From assembly GCA_030601845.1 (NCBI GenBank), contig JAUWAY010000003.1, positions 1 through 64,000 on the forward strand: a stretch of 64,000 nucleotides of DNA. The letters run 5' to 3'. The DNA comes from Phycisphaerae bacterium (lineage in GTDB: Bacteria > Planctomycetota > Phycisphaerae > Sedimentisphaerales > Anaerobacaceae). Below are positions 7,746 through 15,941 of this stretch, piece after piece. The notes below the pieces were generated by a model, which did not search any database, was not told the origin of the DNA, and saw nothing but the letters and a program-made list of their open reading frames with translations. The translations under genes and the position numbers were made by a program. Position 1 is the first letter of the stretch. Every line of letters begins with the position of its first letter.

Positions 7746-8186
7746 ATGGAAATCAGTGAAGTCAGAGTCAAATTAGTGAGCAACAAAGACGACAGGTTAA
7801 AAGCTTTTTGCTCAGTCACGATGGACAACGAGTTTGTGGTTCGCGACATCAAGGTGATTGAAGGTGTCGGTGGTTTTTTCGTCGCTATGCCCTCCAGAAA
7901 AATGAGCGACCATTGCGAAAAATGCGGGAGCAAAAACCACCTCAGAGCCAAATTCTGCAACAATTGTGGGACAGCACTTTCGGAGAACCGCGCCAGAAAA
8001 GATATCAAGGGCAGAATGAAGCTGCACGCTGATATCGCCCATCCCATCAATGCAGAATGCAGGCGAAAAATTCAGGAAAAAGTAATATTGGCCTTCGAAG
8101 AAGAGATGGAAAAATCAAAGCAGCCGGGTTATAAACCGGTCGAGATGGATGAGCCGGACGACGAAGTCCCTGAAATAGTCTCGTAG
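7746..8186 (+). CDS. spoVG: SpoVG family regulator with inserted zinc ribbon
   Basis: The protein has 146 residues against about 85-100 for ordinary SpoVG. The SpoVG core is clear: [10 protein letters not shown]...[23 protein letters not shown]...[10 protein letters not shown], and later [18 protein letters not shown]. Between these two parts an insert of about 40 residues carries four cysteines in two CxxC pairs (C57/C60, C71/C74), a zinc ribbon. SpoVG proteins bind nucleic acid and regulate division, capsule or virulence genes in Gram-positives. The ribbon would add a second binding surface. The tail is acidic. It is probably cotranscribed with ispE. Confidence 0.88.
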   Translation: MEISEVRVKLVSNKDDRLKAFCSVTMDNEFVVRDIKVIEGVGGFFVAMPSRKMSDHCEKCGSKNHLRAKFCNNCGTALSENRARKDIKGRMKLHADIAHPINAECRRKIQEKVILAFEEEMEKSKQPGYKPVEMDEPDDEVPEIVS

Positions 8187-8191
8187 TTAAA

Positions 8192-8267
8192 GGGACCTAT
8201 TTTGTGGGGTCCCCAAACGCAATAAGCAGCGTTTGGAGGGCTGCAATAAATCGCAAAATGGGAACCC
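8192..8267. repeat. Palindromic GGGGACC/GCAAAATGGG repeat, copy i
   Basis: The left arm GGGACCTATTTTG and right arm GCAAAATGGGAACCC flank an inner hairpin CAAACGC-N8-GCGTTTG. It lies between the convergent spoVG and flgM-like genes. Further copies are at 26582, 41076, 41422 and 45418. Confidence 0.7.
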
Positions 8268-8422
8268 GAAGACAAATAAAGCCGTATGCAAACCTGTTGC
8301 AAACCAAGCACAGTCGGTTACAATTTTTGTCCAACATATGTTCGCAGCAATGAGCGTATAGCATTTGCCATACTGTAAGATTTGCAGCCAGTTGGAAATT
8401 AACTCCCTCTCCTCCGATGGTC

Positions 8423-8707
8423 TTACGTGGTAAGGTCTTCGAGAACCTTATCGAGAGCAATATCCAATCGCTCCTTGAGATTGTATTTACCTTCGGTAAG
8501 CCGTCGGCGAACATCAAGAACTTTCTCTTTGCGAACCTCCGGTAGCGAAGCAATCTTTTTTAACACCTGACCAATCGGCGTATTATTGATATTTTCAAGG
8601 ATCTCTTCCATAAGCAAATCCTCATCCGCAGTCAGGTCTCCCTGATTAATAGAATCTAATCGTCGATTCTGGTCTTCAAAACGCTCGTTAGAATTGATAC
8701 TTAGCAT
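8423..8707 (-). CDS. FlgM-like anti-sigma factor
   Basis: The protein has 94 residues, the size of FlgM. The C-terminal half (PEVRKEKVLDVRRRLTEGKY then NLKERLDIALDKVLEDL) fits the FlgM pattern of a helix, an arginine/lysine pair, GKY and a final amphipathic helix that binds sigma-28. The N-terminal half is polar and probably disordered. A FliA/WhiG-type sigma factor is encoded 3 kb away, its likely partner. The resemblance is to the domain pattern only; the short length limits certainty. Confidence 0.6.
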   Translation of the reverse strand: MLSINSNERFEDQNRRLDSINQGDLTADEDLLMEEILENINNTPIGQVLKKIASLPEVRKEKVLDVRRRLTEGKYNLKERLDIALDKVLEDLTT

Positions 8708-9230
8708 TTTAACTACCTTGCCGGGCCAGCTTCAGACGAAAATATCCGTATTTCCATCTGAACGCGATAACCACTATATATTGTATGCCCCCAAAATCCC
8801 TTTCGAGGCCCAAAATAACTTTACACTATTGGTATCGACAAGAGAAGCTGAAAAACTTTAGAAAAGTTTGGTTTTCACTTAACTACTGCAAAAACATCAC
8901 ATTACGGCGATTTTCAGGAAAATCCAGCTTATCAATCTTAAAAATCAGCTTTAGAAAACAACCATTTGGCATTGAAAATTAACGATTGACCGATAAAAAA
9001 AGATGGTTTTCGTAATCTGGGCAACATACTATATATTGTGATAGTTGAAAAATTTTTCAGATTACAAAAGGCGAAATGTTAAAACCGAACCAGCCGGTAA
9101 TACAGCCAGAGGGTTAAGTTTTTCGAAAAAAGTCCGCAGATTTTTCACACTAAATGCGTCAAGTTTTTCGCAGAATGCACGCAAGTTTCTTCGCAAATGC
9201 GTAAGAATTTCGAACAGAATTGACTGCAAG
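8708..9230. other. AT-rich gap with short imperfect repeats
   Basis: No gene is supported; several frames of 63-83 codons are rich in Phe/Lys/Arg and look like chance. The 12-base word ACTATATATTGT occurs twice (about 8772 and 9029). At about 9150-9215 three imperfect units of 21-23 bases repeat (AATGCGTCAAGTTTTTCG, then AATGCACGCAAGTTTCTTCG, then AATGCGTAAGAATTTCG). Promoters for the FlgM-like gene should lie at the left side. Confidence 0.5.
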
Positions 9231-10418
9231 CTACATTCTGGGGGAAGGCTCAAAGATTCTCACAGTGTTTTTGCCCGCCTGCTTGGCTGTATATAGTGCC
9301 TGGTCAGACCTGCCTGTAATATCCTCAGGGGTGGTGTCAGCATCATATTGGCCGAGCCCAACACTAATAGATAGTGCTATCTGCTCCTTCTTCCAGGTTA
9401 TTGGAGAATTCGCAACCACATCAACCATACGCTCGGCAACAACAATGCCATCGGCAAGGGAAGTGTTAGGCAAAATGACCGCAAACTCATCACCACCGTA
9501 ACGTGCCGGTGTATCGATTTGTCGGACGCATTCTCTTATCTTTCTGCTAATTTGCCTGATGACCTTGTCGCCGGCACGATGGCCGTGGGCATCGTTTATC
9601 TTCTTGAGATTGTCAATATCAACCATAATCAGGGAAATTGGGCCGCCATATCGACGTGATCTCCACAGTTCCTTTTCTAAAATTTCGTAAAATGTTCTGT
9701 GATTCGCAAGACCGGTCAGACCGTCCCTTGTGGCCTGGCGTTGAATCTTCTCAAACAGCTTTATATTGCCGATTGAACCACCGACCAGTTGGCTGAATAG
9801 CTCTATTAGCGCGATATCCTCACAACTAAAGCTGTCGCCATCTACTTTATCCGCCAAATTTAGTACGCCAACGACCCCCTCCTGGCAAATAAGAGGAGCA
9901 ATAACGCAATTGCTGGTCCTATAATTTTCGGCAAAAGCACGTTGCGATCTTTTGATTATGGGCTTCTTATGGGTATCTATGTTTCCTACCTGGATGAGCT
10001 TTTTACTTCTTACAGCCATAACCATAGGAGATGGCGGATTTTGATTTAGCGAAACTATTTTGTTTATAAGAAATGGATGATTGTATTTCTGCAGATGTAA
10101 AATGTTGTTTGTTTCGTCAAGTATATACAGCGAAGCAAACCTTACGCCGACCAAATTCGGGATATTTTCAACGCAAACATTAGCTATTCGCTCAATATCA
10201 AGGCAGTTTATCTGCCGGGCCAACGGCGTTACCTGCTCAAGCAGGGAAACACCGCCGGCTTGGCTCTGGAAAGTATTATCGGAACTTTTATTACCTCGGT
10301 GCATAGTTTCAAGCCCGCTATTGCCGCTTCTTGGCCTATCCGGACGGTTATTACAACATTGCCCCTCTCCATCTATACGGATATTTGGCTGAGGACATTT
10401 GGTAAAAAGGCCGCCCAC
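9231..10418 (-). CDS. GAF-GGDEF diguanylate cyclase
   Basis: The protein has 395 residues. A variable N-terminus (1-60) is followed by a GAF sensor domain (about 65-220) and a GGDEF domain (about 230-390). The catalytic site is YGGDEFAVIL, intact, and the product-inhibition I-site RQID lies five residues before it, so the enzyme should make cyclic di-GMP from two GTP and be feedback-inhibited. No membrane segment is seen, so it is probably cytoplasmic. It lies divergent from the MerR-like gene and among motility-type regulators, in line with control of a motile/sessile switch; a PilZ receptor is encoded at 16824. Confidence 0.9.
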   Translation of the reverse strand: MGGLFTKCPQPNIRIDGEGQCCNNRPDRPRSGNSGLETMHRGNKSSDNTFQSQAGGVSLLEQVTPLARQINCLDIERIANVCVENIPNLVGVRFASLYILDETNNILHLQKYNHPFLINKIVSLNQNPPSPMVMAVRSKKLIQVGNIDTHKKPIIKRSQRAFAENYRTSNCVIAPLICQEGVVGVLNLADKVDGDSFSCEDIALIELFSQLVGGSIGNIKLFEKIQRQATRDGLTGLANHRTFYEILEKELWRSRRYGGPISLIMVDIDNLKKINDAHGHRAGDKVIRQISRKIRECVRQIDTPARYGGDEFAVILPNTSLADGIVVAERMVDVVANSPITWKKEQIALSISVGLGQYDADTTPEDITGRSDQALYTAKQAGKNTVRIFEPSPRM

Positions 10419-10480
10419 ACAGAAAATTTACAAAATATTTTTCAAAAAAAGATTTTTTTTCGAAAAAAAACCAAAAAATG

Positions 10481-10524
10481 TTGACATCCGATAAAATATG
10501 TTTTACATTTTGCAAAATGTAAAA
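10481..10524 (+). promoter_or_regulatory. Promoter with perfect 24-base palindromic operator
   Basis: TTGACA (10481-10486), a 17-base spacer and TACATT (10504-10509) form a good sigma-70-type promoter pointing at the MerR-like gene. The -10 lies inside a perfect 24-base palindrome (10501-10524) made of TTTTACATTTTG and its reverse complement. The palindrome is an obvious candidate operator; the nearest regulator is the MerR-like protein. Confidence 0.65.
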
Positions 10525-10621
10525 TATATTTATGCAGTTGATGGTAATTAATGACCGGTAATTTTTTAGATTCTTAACCGACAAAGTTCTAATAGTTCTT
10601 TAGAAAAAAAGGCAGCCAGAG

Positions 10622-10933
10622 ATGCGACGAACAGAAGAAGCTCAAGGCCAGACGTTGCAAATACCTGCTAAGCTCTATCGCATTGGCGAGCTGGTTCGCT
10701 ACACCCCCTTTTCACGACAAACCATTCATAACTATACGATAATGGGACTTATTCGTGAGGCCCAATGGACCCGGGGGGGACATCGACTCTACGATGAGTC
10801 GGTGTTCGGGAGATTATCAAAAATCATTAAGCTTAAGAAAACAAAAACTCTCCTGGAAATAAGACAGATTCTAAGTAAAGAAGACACTGCCGGCAAAGTA
10901 GCAGGCTATCGTTTGCAGTCTGAAAACAACTAA
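10622..10933 (+). CDS. MerR-like transcriptional regulator
   Basis: The protein has 103 residues. The winged HTH of MerR is visible: YRIGELVRYTPFSRQTIHNY, then GLIREAQWTRGGHRLYDES with the G-H-R-x-Y wing motif. The long dimerisation helix and effector domain of classical MerR are shortened to about 35 residues, so it resembles the small MerR/HTH_17 type. It probably autoregulates through the palindrome about 100 bases upstream. It precedes flgB-like and sigma-28 genes on the same strand but with 160-base gaps. Confidence 0.8.
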   Translation: MRRTEEAQGQTLQIPAKLYRIGELVRYTPFSRQTIHNYTIMGLIREAQWTRGGHRLYDESVFGRLSKIIKLKKTKTLLEIRQILSKEDTAGKVAGYRLQSENN

Positions 10934-11094
10934 AAAAAGAGATAAGAACCAAACGGTTTTACCCTTTGTCAATGCTGCTTGTACATTGCTGCAGGATTCA
11001 AGGAAAAGACGAAAGGATCAAGGATGAGAAGCTCAAGCTCGCCCCTAATCGGCACGGAGCAAAATGAACTTTCCCTCAATAGAAAGGAGTACGT

Positions 11095-11511
11095 ATGAAT
11101 CTGCAGTCATTGATAACAGATAACATCGCTGAACTGCTCGTTAAGGTAATCGAGTTCACACAGACCCGCCAAAAAATCCTTACTGAGAACATAAACAATA
11201 TCCATAGTCCAGACTTTGCTCCGAGGGATTTGGCGGTAGATGAGTTTTCCGACTTGTTGAACCATGCGATTGACGAACATGTCCGAAGCCAGCGACTTGT
11301 GCTCCGCGATACTAACAATATCAAATTTGGTGCTGCCGGCAGCTTCGAAGTTAAACCGTCAGTCGACAAATATGCCAAAGAGCTGCTTGAAGAAAATCGA
11401 AATGAATATCTCGAACTGCAAATAAATAAGCTTTCGGAAAATTCACTCAACCAAAGAGTAGCAGCAGAATTGCTCAGACAAAAACAGGGAGTGATTTCAA
11501 TTTTCGAGTAA
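11095..11511 (+). CDS. FlgB-like flagellar rod protein
   Basis: The protein has 138 residues, the size of FlgB. The N-terminal heptad region LLVKVIEFTQTRQKILTENI followed by NNIHSPDFAPRDL matches the rod-protein pattern (helix, L-x-N-I-x-N-x-x-x-P-x-F/Y). The C-terminal helix SENSLNQRVAAELLRQKQGV resembles the conserved FlgB tail. The start is well supported by AAGGAG 8 bases upstream. Other rod genes (flgC, fliE) are absent from the window, so this copy is isolated from a main flagellar cluster. A rod-like protein of another apparatus is the alternative. Confidence 0.65.
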   Translation: MNLQSLITDNIAELLVKVIEFTQTRQKILTENINNIHSPDFAPRDLAVDEFSDLLNHAIDEHVRSQRLVLRDTNNIKFGAAGSFEVKPSVDKYAKELLEENRNEYLELQINKLSENSLNQRVAAELLRQKQGVISIFE

Positions 11512-11673
11512 CTCTACGATTAAAGTTATCGCCCAAAAGGTCGATAAAGACTTGGGATGCGTGTTGTCTTTAGCGTGTAGAGAATTGGCAGGTAAGAAAG
11601 AATGCTGGTGTTTATAGGACTTAAATCTCGGCCCTGCAAAACCTTAGAACCTTAAAATCTCACGGAGGAACCT

Positions 11674-12450
11674 GTGAAAACCGACCAACAACTCGATATC
11701 GACCAAATATGGAAACAATTCCACAAAACTCACACCGACCATTTTCGCAATCTACTTATGCAACACTATATGTTCCTGGTGAAATATGCCGCCGAGCGGT
11801 TGTATAGCAAGCTGCCCGACAAGGTCGAATTGGACGACCTTACCAGTGCCGGCATTTTTGGCTTGATGGACGCTATTGACAACTTCGACCTTGCCAGAGG
11901 TGTAAAGTTTGAGACATATTGCTCGCCTCGTATAAGAGGTTCCATTCTTGATGAGCTGCGGAGTATGGACTGGGTGCCGCGGTTAGTCCGTGCCAGAGCT
12001 CATCAGTTGACAAGGGCCACACAGTCACTCGAGGCACGTCTTGGCCGCAAACCCACTAAAAAAGAAACCGCTGAAGAACTGGATATGGATATGGAGGAGT
12101 TCGACCGGCTCCAGCGCGATGCCAGCGCAGTCAGTCTGGTTTCATTGAACGACAAATATGGCGATAGCGATGGCGAAAAAGATATTCGCGAAATAGATAT
12201 AATTAAAGACAAAAAAAGTAAAAACCCTTTGACCGAAACTCAAAAGCGAGACCTGAAAAACCTGCTCACCAAAGGGCTGACACGGGCCGAACGGCTGATT
12301 ATTGTTCTGTACTATTACGAAGAGATGACGATGAAGGAAATCGGCGCAACGCTGGACTTATCCGAGTCTCGCGTCTCGCAAATGCACTCATCCATTATCG
12401 CACGCCTAAAAGCCCAGATGAATAACCGAAAAAAGGAATTTGCCGTCTAA
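11674..12450 (+). CDS. fliA: RNA polymerase sigma factor FliA/WhiG (sigma-28)
   Basis: The protein has 258 residues and starts with GTG after GGAGG. Region 2 is visible (LVKYAAERLYSKLP, DDLTSAGIFGLMDAID, FETYCSPRIRGSILDELR-SMDWVPR, the hallmark of the FliA/WhiG group). Region 3 (LGRKPTKKETAEEL) and region 4 (LTRAERLIIVLYYYEEMTMK then the HTH LSESRVSQMHSSI) are complete. In motile bacteria it transcribes late flagellar genes. The FlgM-like protein at 8423 is the probable anti-sigma factor. It lies 162 bases after the FlgB-like gene, possibly cotranscribed. Confidence 0.92.
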   Translation: MKTDQQLDIDQIWKQFHKTHTDHFRNLLMQHYMFLVKYAAERLYSKLPDKVELDDLTSAGIFGLMDAIDNFDLARGVKFETYCSPRIRGSILDELRSMDWVPRLVRARAHQLTRATQSLEARLGRKPTKKETAEELDMDMEEFDRLQRDASAVSLVSLNDKYGDSDGEKDIREIDIIKDKKSKNPLTETQKRDLKNLLTKGLTRAERLIIVLYYYEEMTMKEIGATLDLSESRVSQMHSSIIARLKAQMNNRKKEFAV

Positions 12451-12745
12451 ATCGTGACCCGCCTGCCCTCCGAAGCTATGGCGAAAGAGGGTCGCTCGTG
12501 ACCCCTTAATTTTTTCTTCATTTCAAAAATATCCGCAAAAAATTGCCTCCCGCACTGTGCAAGAGGCCTGTCCCCGAATGCCGCTGTCGGGGGCTGTCTA
12601 AAAATCAATCCGACAAACTTTCACACAATCATAGGCATCACCTCGCTTTCTATTGAAAAATCTTTCGCAAACGTCTGATATTTTGTTGCTTTTTAGTCCG
12701 TATTTTGGTATATTGGGGCCTGAAATCAGATCGCATGGAGACAAG
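12451..12745. other. Intergenic stretch with hairpins
   Basis: The stretch contains a GTGACCC...GAGGGTC...GTGACCCC inverted arrangement (12454-12506) and a CCCCGAATGCCGCTGTCGGGG hairpin at about 12572-12592, similar to the hairpin at 187-205. A GAAGCTATGGC word (12472) recurs at 63810. An upstream 31-codon extension of the next gene was rejected in favour of an ATG with GGAG before it. Confidence 0.5.
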
Positions 12746-14980
12746 ATGAAAAAGCGCGTTGGTTTCTTGATAACGGCTCTAGCAGTTGGTTTGCTCACGC
12801 TTGAAACAGCCATGGCCGATGGGCCGCTTGTACAGTGGGAAAAGACCTTCGGTGGAACCGAGACTGACATAGGAAATTCGGTTGAGCAAACCTCTGAGGG
12901 TGGCTTTATCATTGCCGGTTATACTTCCTCCTACGGTGCCGGCAGTTATGATCTTTATCTGATAAAGACCGACAGCTCGGGAAACAGCCAGTGGCAAAAG
13001 ACATTTGGAGGAGGTCATCGTGAACGTGGCGGCCGGGTTAGACAAGCCTCTGACGGAGGCTTTATCGTTGTCGGTAACACTAAGTCCTACGGTGCCGGCG
13101 GCACTGATGTTTATCTGATAAAGACCGACAGCTCGGGAAACAGTCAATGGCAGAAGACCTTCGGGGGAAGCGATTATGACTATGGCACCTCGGTTCAGCA
13201 AACCTCAGATGGTGGCTATATCATTTGCGGCGAAACTTGGTCCTACGGTGCCGGCTTAGCTGATGTATATCTGATTAAGACTGACTACTCAGGCAGCAGC
13301 CAGTGGGAAAAGACCTTCGGAGGGAGTGAAGGTGACTGGGGCTGCTCGGTTCAGCAAACCTCTGATGGTGGTTTTGTCATTCTTGGTTACACTGCTTCTT
13401 ATGGTGCTGGCGGCACTGATGTTTATCTAATAAAGACCGACAGCTCGGGAAACAGTCAATGGCAGAAGACCTTCGGGGGAAGCGATTATGACGAGGGGTA
13501 TTCGGTTCAGCAAATCTCTGACGGGGGCTTTATCATTACTGGCTACACTCGGTCCTACGGTGTGGGGAATGGCGATGTTTATCTGATAAAGACCGACAGC
13601 TCGGGAAACAGTCAATGGCAAAAGACCTTTGGAGGAAACGAACTTGACAGGGGGCAGTGGGTTCAGCAAACTTCTGACGGGGGCTTTATCGTTACTGGCT
13701 ACACTCGGTCCTACGGTGCAGGGAGTGCCGATGTTTATGTAATAAAGACCGACAGCTTGGGAAACAGTCAATGGCAACAGACATTCGGAGGAAGTTATTA
13801 TGACTATGGCGCCTCGGTTCAGCAAATCTCCAACGGAGGCTACATAATTAGCGGACAAACTCGTTCCTATGGCGCGGGTAATCAAGATGTTTATCTGATA
13901 AAACTTGCTCCCGATGAGGGCAGAATTGGTAAGCTCCCGGTGGTTGGCTACTACCCTAACTACGCCACCGACAGGTTGCCGATCGCTAATATTCGCTACG
14001 ATAAATTGACACATATTATATATTTCTCATTGTCGCCTTTGGCTAATGGTGATTTGGACACCAGTAATGTAAACACATCAGACCTTCAAAGCCTGGTCGC
14101 AAATGCTGATGCCAACGATGTCAAAGTACTGATCTGCGTCGGAGGATGGGACCGCTCCGAGCATTTCAGCGCTATGGCCGCTGATCCTAACACCTGCGCC
14201 GCCTTCGTAGAGAATCTAAAGCAGTACTGCCTAAACTATAACTTGCAGGGGGCGGATTTGGATTGGGAGCCGGTTTCGTCGGAACCAGATAAGGATAACT
14301 ATTCGCAGTTGGTCCAGGAGCTGAACAACTCGTTTGACGCGCATGGTTTAATGTTGACAGTGGCGGTGACTCCCGACGGCAACGAGCTCAGGCCGTGGGC
14401 TATTGAGCATGTCGATTGGCTGAACATCATGGCGTATGATAACACGCCACCGCATCACTCTACTTTTGATTTCGCCGTCTCAGCGCTTAACCACTGGGAA
14501 ACTTATGGCGCGCCTCGCGAAAAAGAAGTGCTCGGCGTGCCCTTCTATGGAAAACATGCGAATGGTGATCCTAACACCTATAAATACATTATTGACACCT
14601 ATCACCCGACGCCGGAAGTTGATTTTGTTGACGGCATCGGCTTCAATGGCATTAATACCATCAAGCAAAAAACAGAATATGTCGTCAAGAACGGCTACGG
14701 CGGCATCATGATCTGGGAAATATCGCAAGATACTTTCGACGAGACTTCTCTCTTAACCGCCATCACCGACACTATTCTCTACCTTTCGCCGGCCGACTAC
14801 GACGGAGACGGTGATACTGACTTGGCCGATTTTGCATTTTTCGTGAGCGACTGGCTAAGTTGGTCCTGCAACAGCCAAAATGGTTGGTGTGATCACACGG
14901 ACCTCAACCAGAACGGTCAGGTTGACTTTATGGATTTTGCCTTGATTGCCCAACAATGGCTGGAAGGTACTGCTCCTTAG
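12746..14980 (+). CDS. Secreted GH18-like protein with seven 52-residue repeats and dockerin
   Basis: The protein has 744 residues, with the start at the ATG after GGAG. The order is: signal peptide (1-24, ending TAMA); seven repeats of exactly 52 residues (about 31-394), each W-x-x-TFGG...S-V-x-Q-x-S-x-GG-(F/Y)-I-...-SYGAG...D-x-Y-x-IK; a GH18 chitinase-like domain (about 398-690) with VGYYPNY, LICVGGW, and the active-site strand QGADLDWE; then a type I dockerin (DYDGDGDTDLADFA, DLNQNGQVDFMDFA). In the GH18 motif DxxDxDxE the first Asp is Gln; the last three acidic residues including the catalytic Glu are kept. It is probably extracellular and attached through dockerin-cohesin contacts, acting on beta-1,4-GlcNAc polymers if active. 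Confidence 0.88.
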   Translation: MKKRVGFLITALAVGLLTLETAMADGPLVQWEKTFGGTETDIGNSVEQTSEGGFIIAGYTSSYGAGSYDLYLIKTDSSGNSQWQKTFGGGHRERGGRVRQASDGGFIVVGNTKSYGAGGTDVYLIKTDSSGNSQWQKTFGGSDYDYGTSVQQTSDGGYIICGETWSYGAGLADVYLIKTDYSGSSQWEKTFGGSEGDWGCSVQQTSDGGFVILGYTASYGAGGTDVYLIKTDSSGNSQWQKTFGGSDYDEGYSVQQISDGGFIITGYTRSYGVGNGDVYLIKTDSSGNSQWQKTFGGNELDRGQWVQQTSDGGFIVTGYTRSYGAGSADVYVIKTDSLGNSQWQQTFGGSYYDYGASVQQISNGGYIISGQTRSYGAGNQDVYLIKLAPDEGRIGKLPVVGYYPNYATDRLPIANIRYDKLTHIIYFSLSPLANGDLDTSNVNTSDLQSLVANADANDVKVLICVGGWDRSEHFSAMAADPNTCAAFVENLKQYCLNYNLQGADLDWEPVSSEPDKDNYSQLVQELNNSFDAHGLMLTVAVTPDGNELRPWAIEHVDWLNIMAYDNTPPHHSTFDFAVSALNHWETYGAPREKEVLGVPFYGKHANGDPNTYKYIIDTYHPTPEVDFVDGIGFNGINTIKQKTEYVVKNGYGGIMIWEISQDTFDETSLLTAITDTILYLSPADYDGDGDTDLADFAFFVSDWLSWSCNSQNGWCDHTDLNQNGQVDFMDFALIAQQWLEGTAP
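12836..13927 (+). repeat. Seven tandem 156-base in-frame repeats
   Basis: Seven consecutive 156-base units encode the 52-residue repeats of the GH18-like protein. Units 2, 4 and 5 are almost identical over their last third (the segment for DVYLIKTDSSGNSQ), which indicates recent exchange or duplication between units. The end of unit 7 diverges into the linker. Confidence 0.9.
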
Positions 14981-15198
14981 TTTACCGGAATTCAATAATC
15001 ACCCGGCAAAAGACATCCGTGTTCATTGCCCATTGTCAATAAAAACGTCACTTAGCGTAAATTCTTCGATTATCTCGCTGCCGGATTTTTTGCAAATATA
15101 AGGATGAACTAAAGGGGTCAGGAACCTTTTTGGGGGAAATCGCGAGGGCTGGCTTTTTCAACAGCACCACAGCCACCCCAGTTTGAGAAATTTTTCAC

Positions 15199-15227
15199 TT
15201 TACATCTAACAAATTATGTGGTATAAT
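15199..15227 (+). promoter_or_regulatory. Sigma-70-type promoter with extended -10
   Basis: TTTACA (15199-15204), 17 bases, TATAAT (15222-15227), with TG one base before the -10. It is near-perfect to consensus and points at the repeat element and dapF. Confidence 0.7.
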
Positions 15228-15554
15228 ACTCATCAAACAATTTGATAATATGGATTCAATCTTTAGTTCGGAGGGTCAATCATCATCAACCCATCCACTC
15301 ATCAACGCATTTACTCATCGAGATACGCTTCACGCTTCACGCGTGCCCCTTGCGGGGAGATACGAAATACGCCTGCCCCGAGGGGGAGATACGCAATACG
15401 AAACCAGTCCCCCCGCGATACCCGATTCTCGATGCTGGATTCTGGATACTCGTACCTCGAATCAACTCAAAGCTCAAAACCAAGAACTAAAAACTGCTGC
15501 GTCTGCCTTCGCAGCTCTACATCTGTCGAGAGCCCTCTACAAATCGGCCCCTTA

Positions 15555-15810
15555 TTATGCAAAACAAACCCAATCTTCTCAGAGGTAAAACCAATGCAAC
15601 CCTCTTTGCCACAAAGGTTTACGAAAATATACCACCCCGCCAGAAACGAGAAAACAAACCCAATTCAAACCCAATTCAAGCCCAAACAAACCCAAAACAA
15701 ACCCAATTTCCGAAAAACCAAAATGAACTTAAACTTCTATATAGCAATGGCTTATGAAAATAAACCGCGCCATCCGGCTCGAGAATACAAACCCAAACAA
15801 AGCCAATTTC
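15555..15810 (+). repeat. NKPN/QTNPI dispersed repeat element, copy B
   Basis: The opening (TTATGCAAAACAAACCCAAT) is the same as copy A at 3575, as are the AAACAAACCCAATTC runs and the unit start AAATGAACTTAAACTTCTAT (15721) followed by ATGAAAATAAA; copy A has the close counterpart at 3732. The element lies between a promoter and dapF. Frames in it encode MQNKPNLLRG (15557) and MNLNFYIAMAYENKP (15723). Confidence 0.75.
15557..15757 (+). CDS. Repeat-encoded small ORF (MQNKPNLL family), doubtful gene
   Basis: The 66-residue frame begins MQNKPNLL, has VYENIPP in the middle and ENKPNSNPIQAQTNP after it, and ends ELKLLYSNGL. The first half parallels the 54-residue frame at 3577. The composition (Asn, Lys, Gln, Pro) is extreme and no domain is visible. 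An overlapping frame shifted by one base also stays open through the element, as expected of a simple repeat, so coding is uncertain. Confidence 0.3.
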   Translation: MQNKPNLLRGKTNATLFATKVYENIPPRQKRENKPNSNPIQAQTNPKQTQFPKNQNELKLLYSNGL

Positions 15811-15941
15811 GGCCTGGTGCATCGCTGCGTAGCACGAGCTTATTGATAAGATTAAGCGGATTATGTATTATGATATGTTCTCAACCTGACTGACTTTTAC
15901 ATAAGTGTAGCTTTGAACGGTTTTTGCAAGGAGAACTAAAA

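Larger units (their letters stand above)
14981..15941. other. Long non-coding stretch with repeats upstream of dapF
   Basis: The stretch contains, in order: AT-rich sequence with no gene; a GGGGTCAGGAACC word (15115); a promoter (15199-15227); TACGAAATACG/CGCAATACG short repeats (15345-15403); the second NKPN repeat element (15555-15810); and the dapF leader with AAGGAG. Transcription from the promoter would run through the repeat element into dapF. Confidence 0.6.

Noticed and set aside
8835-8866. Sigma-28-like promoter (TAAAGTTT...GTCGATAC) upstream of the FlgM-like gene
   Set aside because: The two boxes are two bases too far apart for a typical sigma-28 promoter and the -10 box matches only 6 of 8.
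12653-12745. 31-codon N-terminal extension of the GH18-like protein
   Set aside because: The internal ATG at 12746 has GGAG and is followed by a proper signal peptide; the extension would block secretion.
13427-14014. 195-residue minus-strand ORF with internal repeats
   Set aside because: It is a shadow of the seven 156-base repeats on the plus strand.
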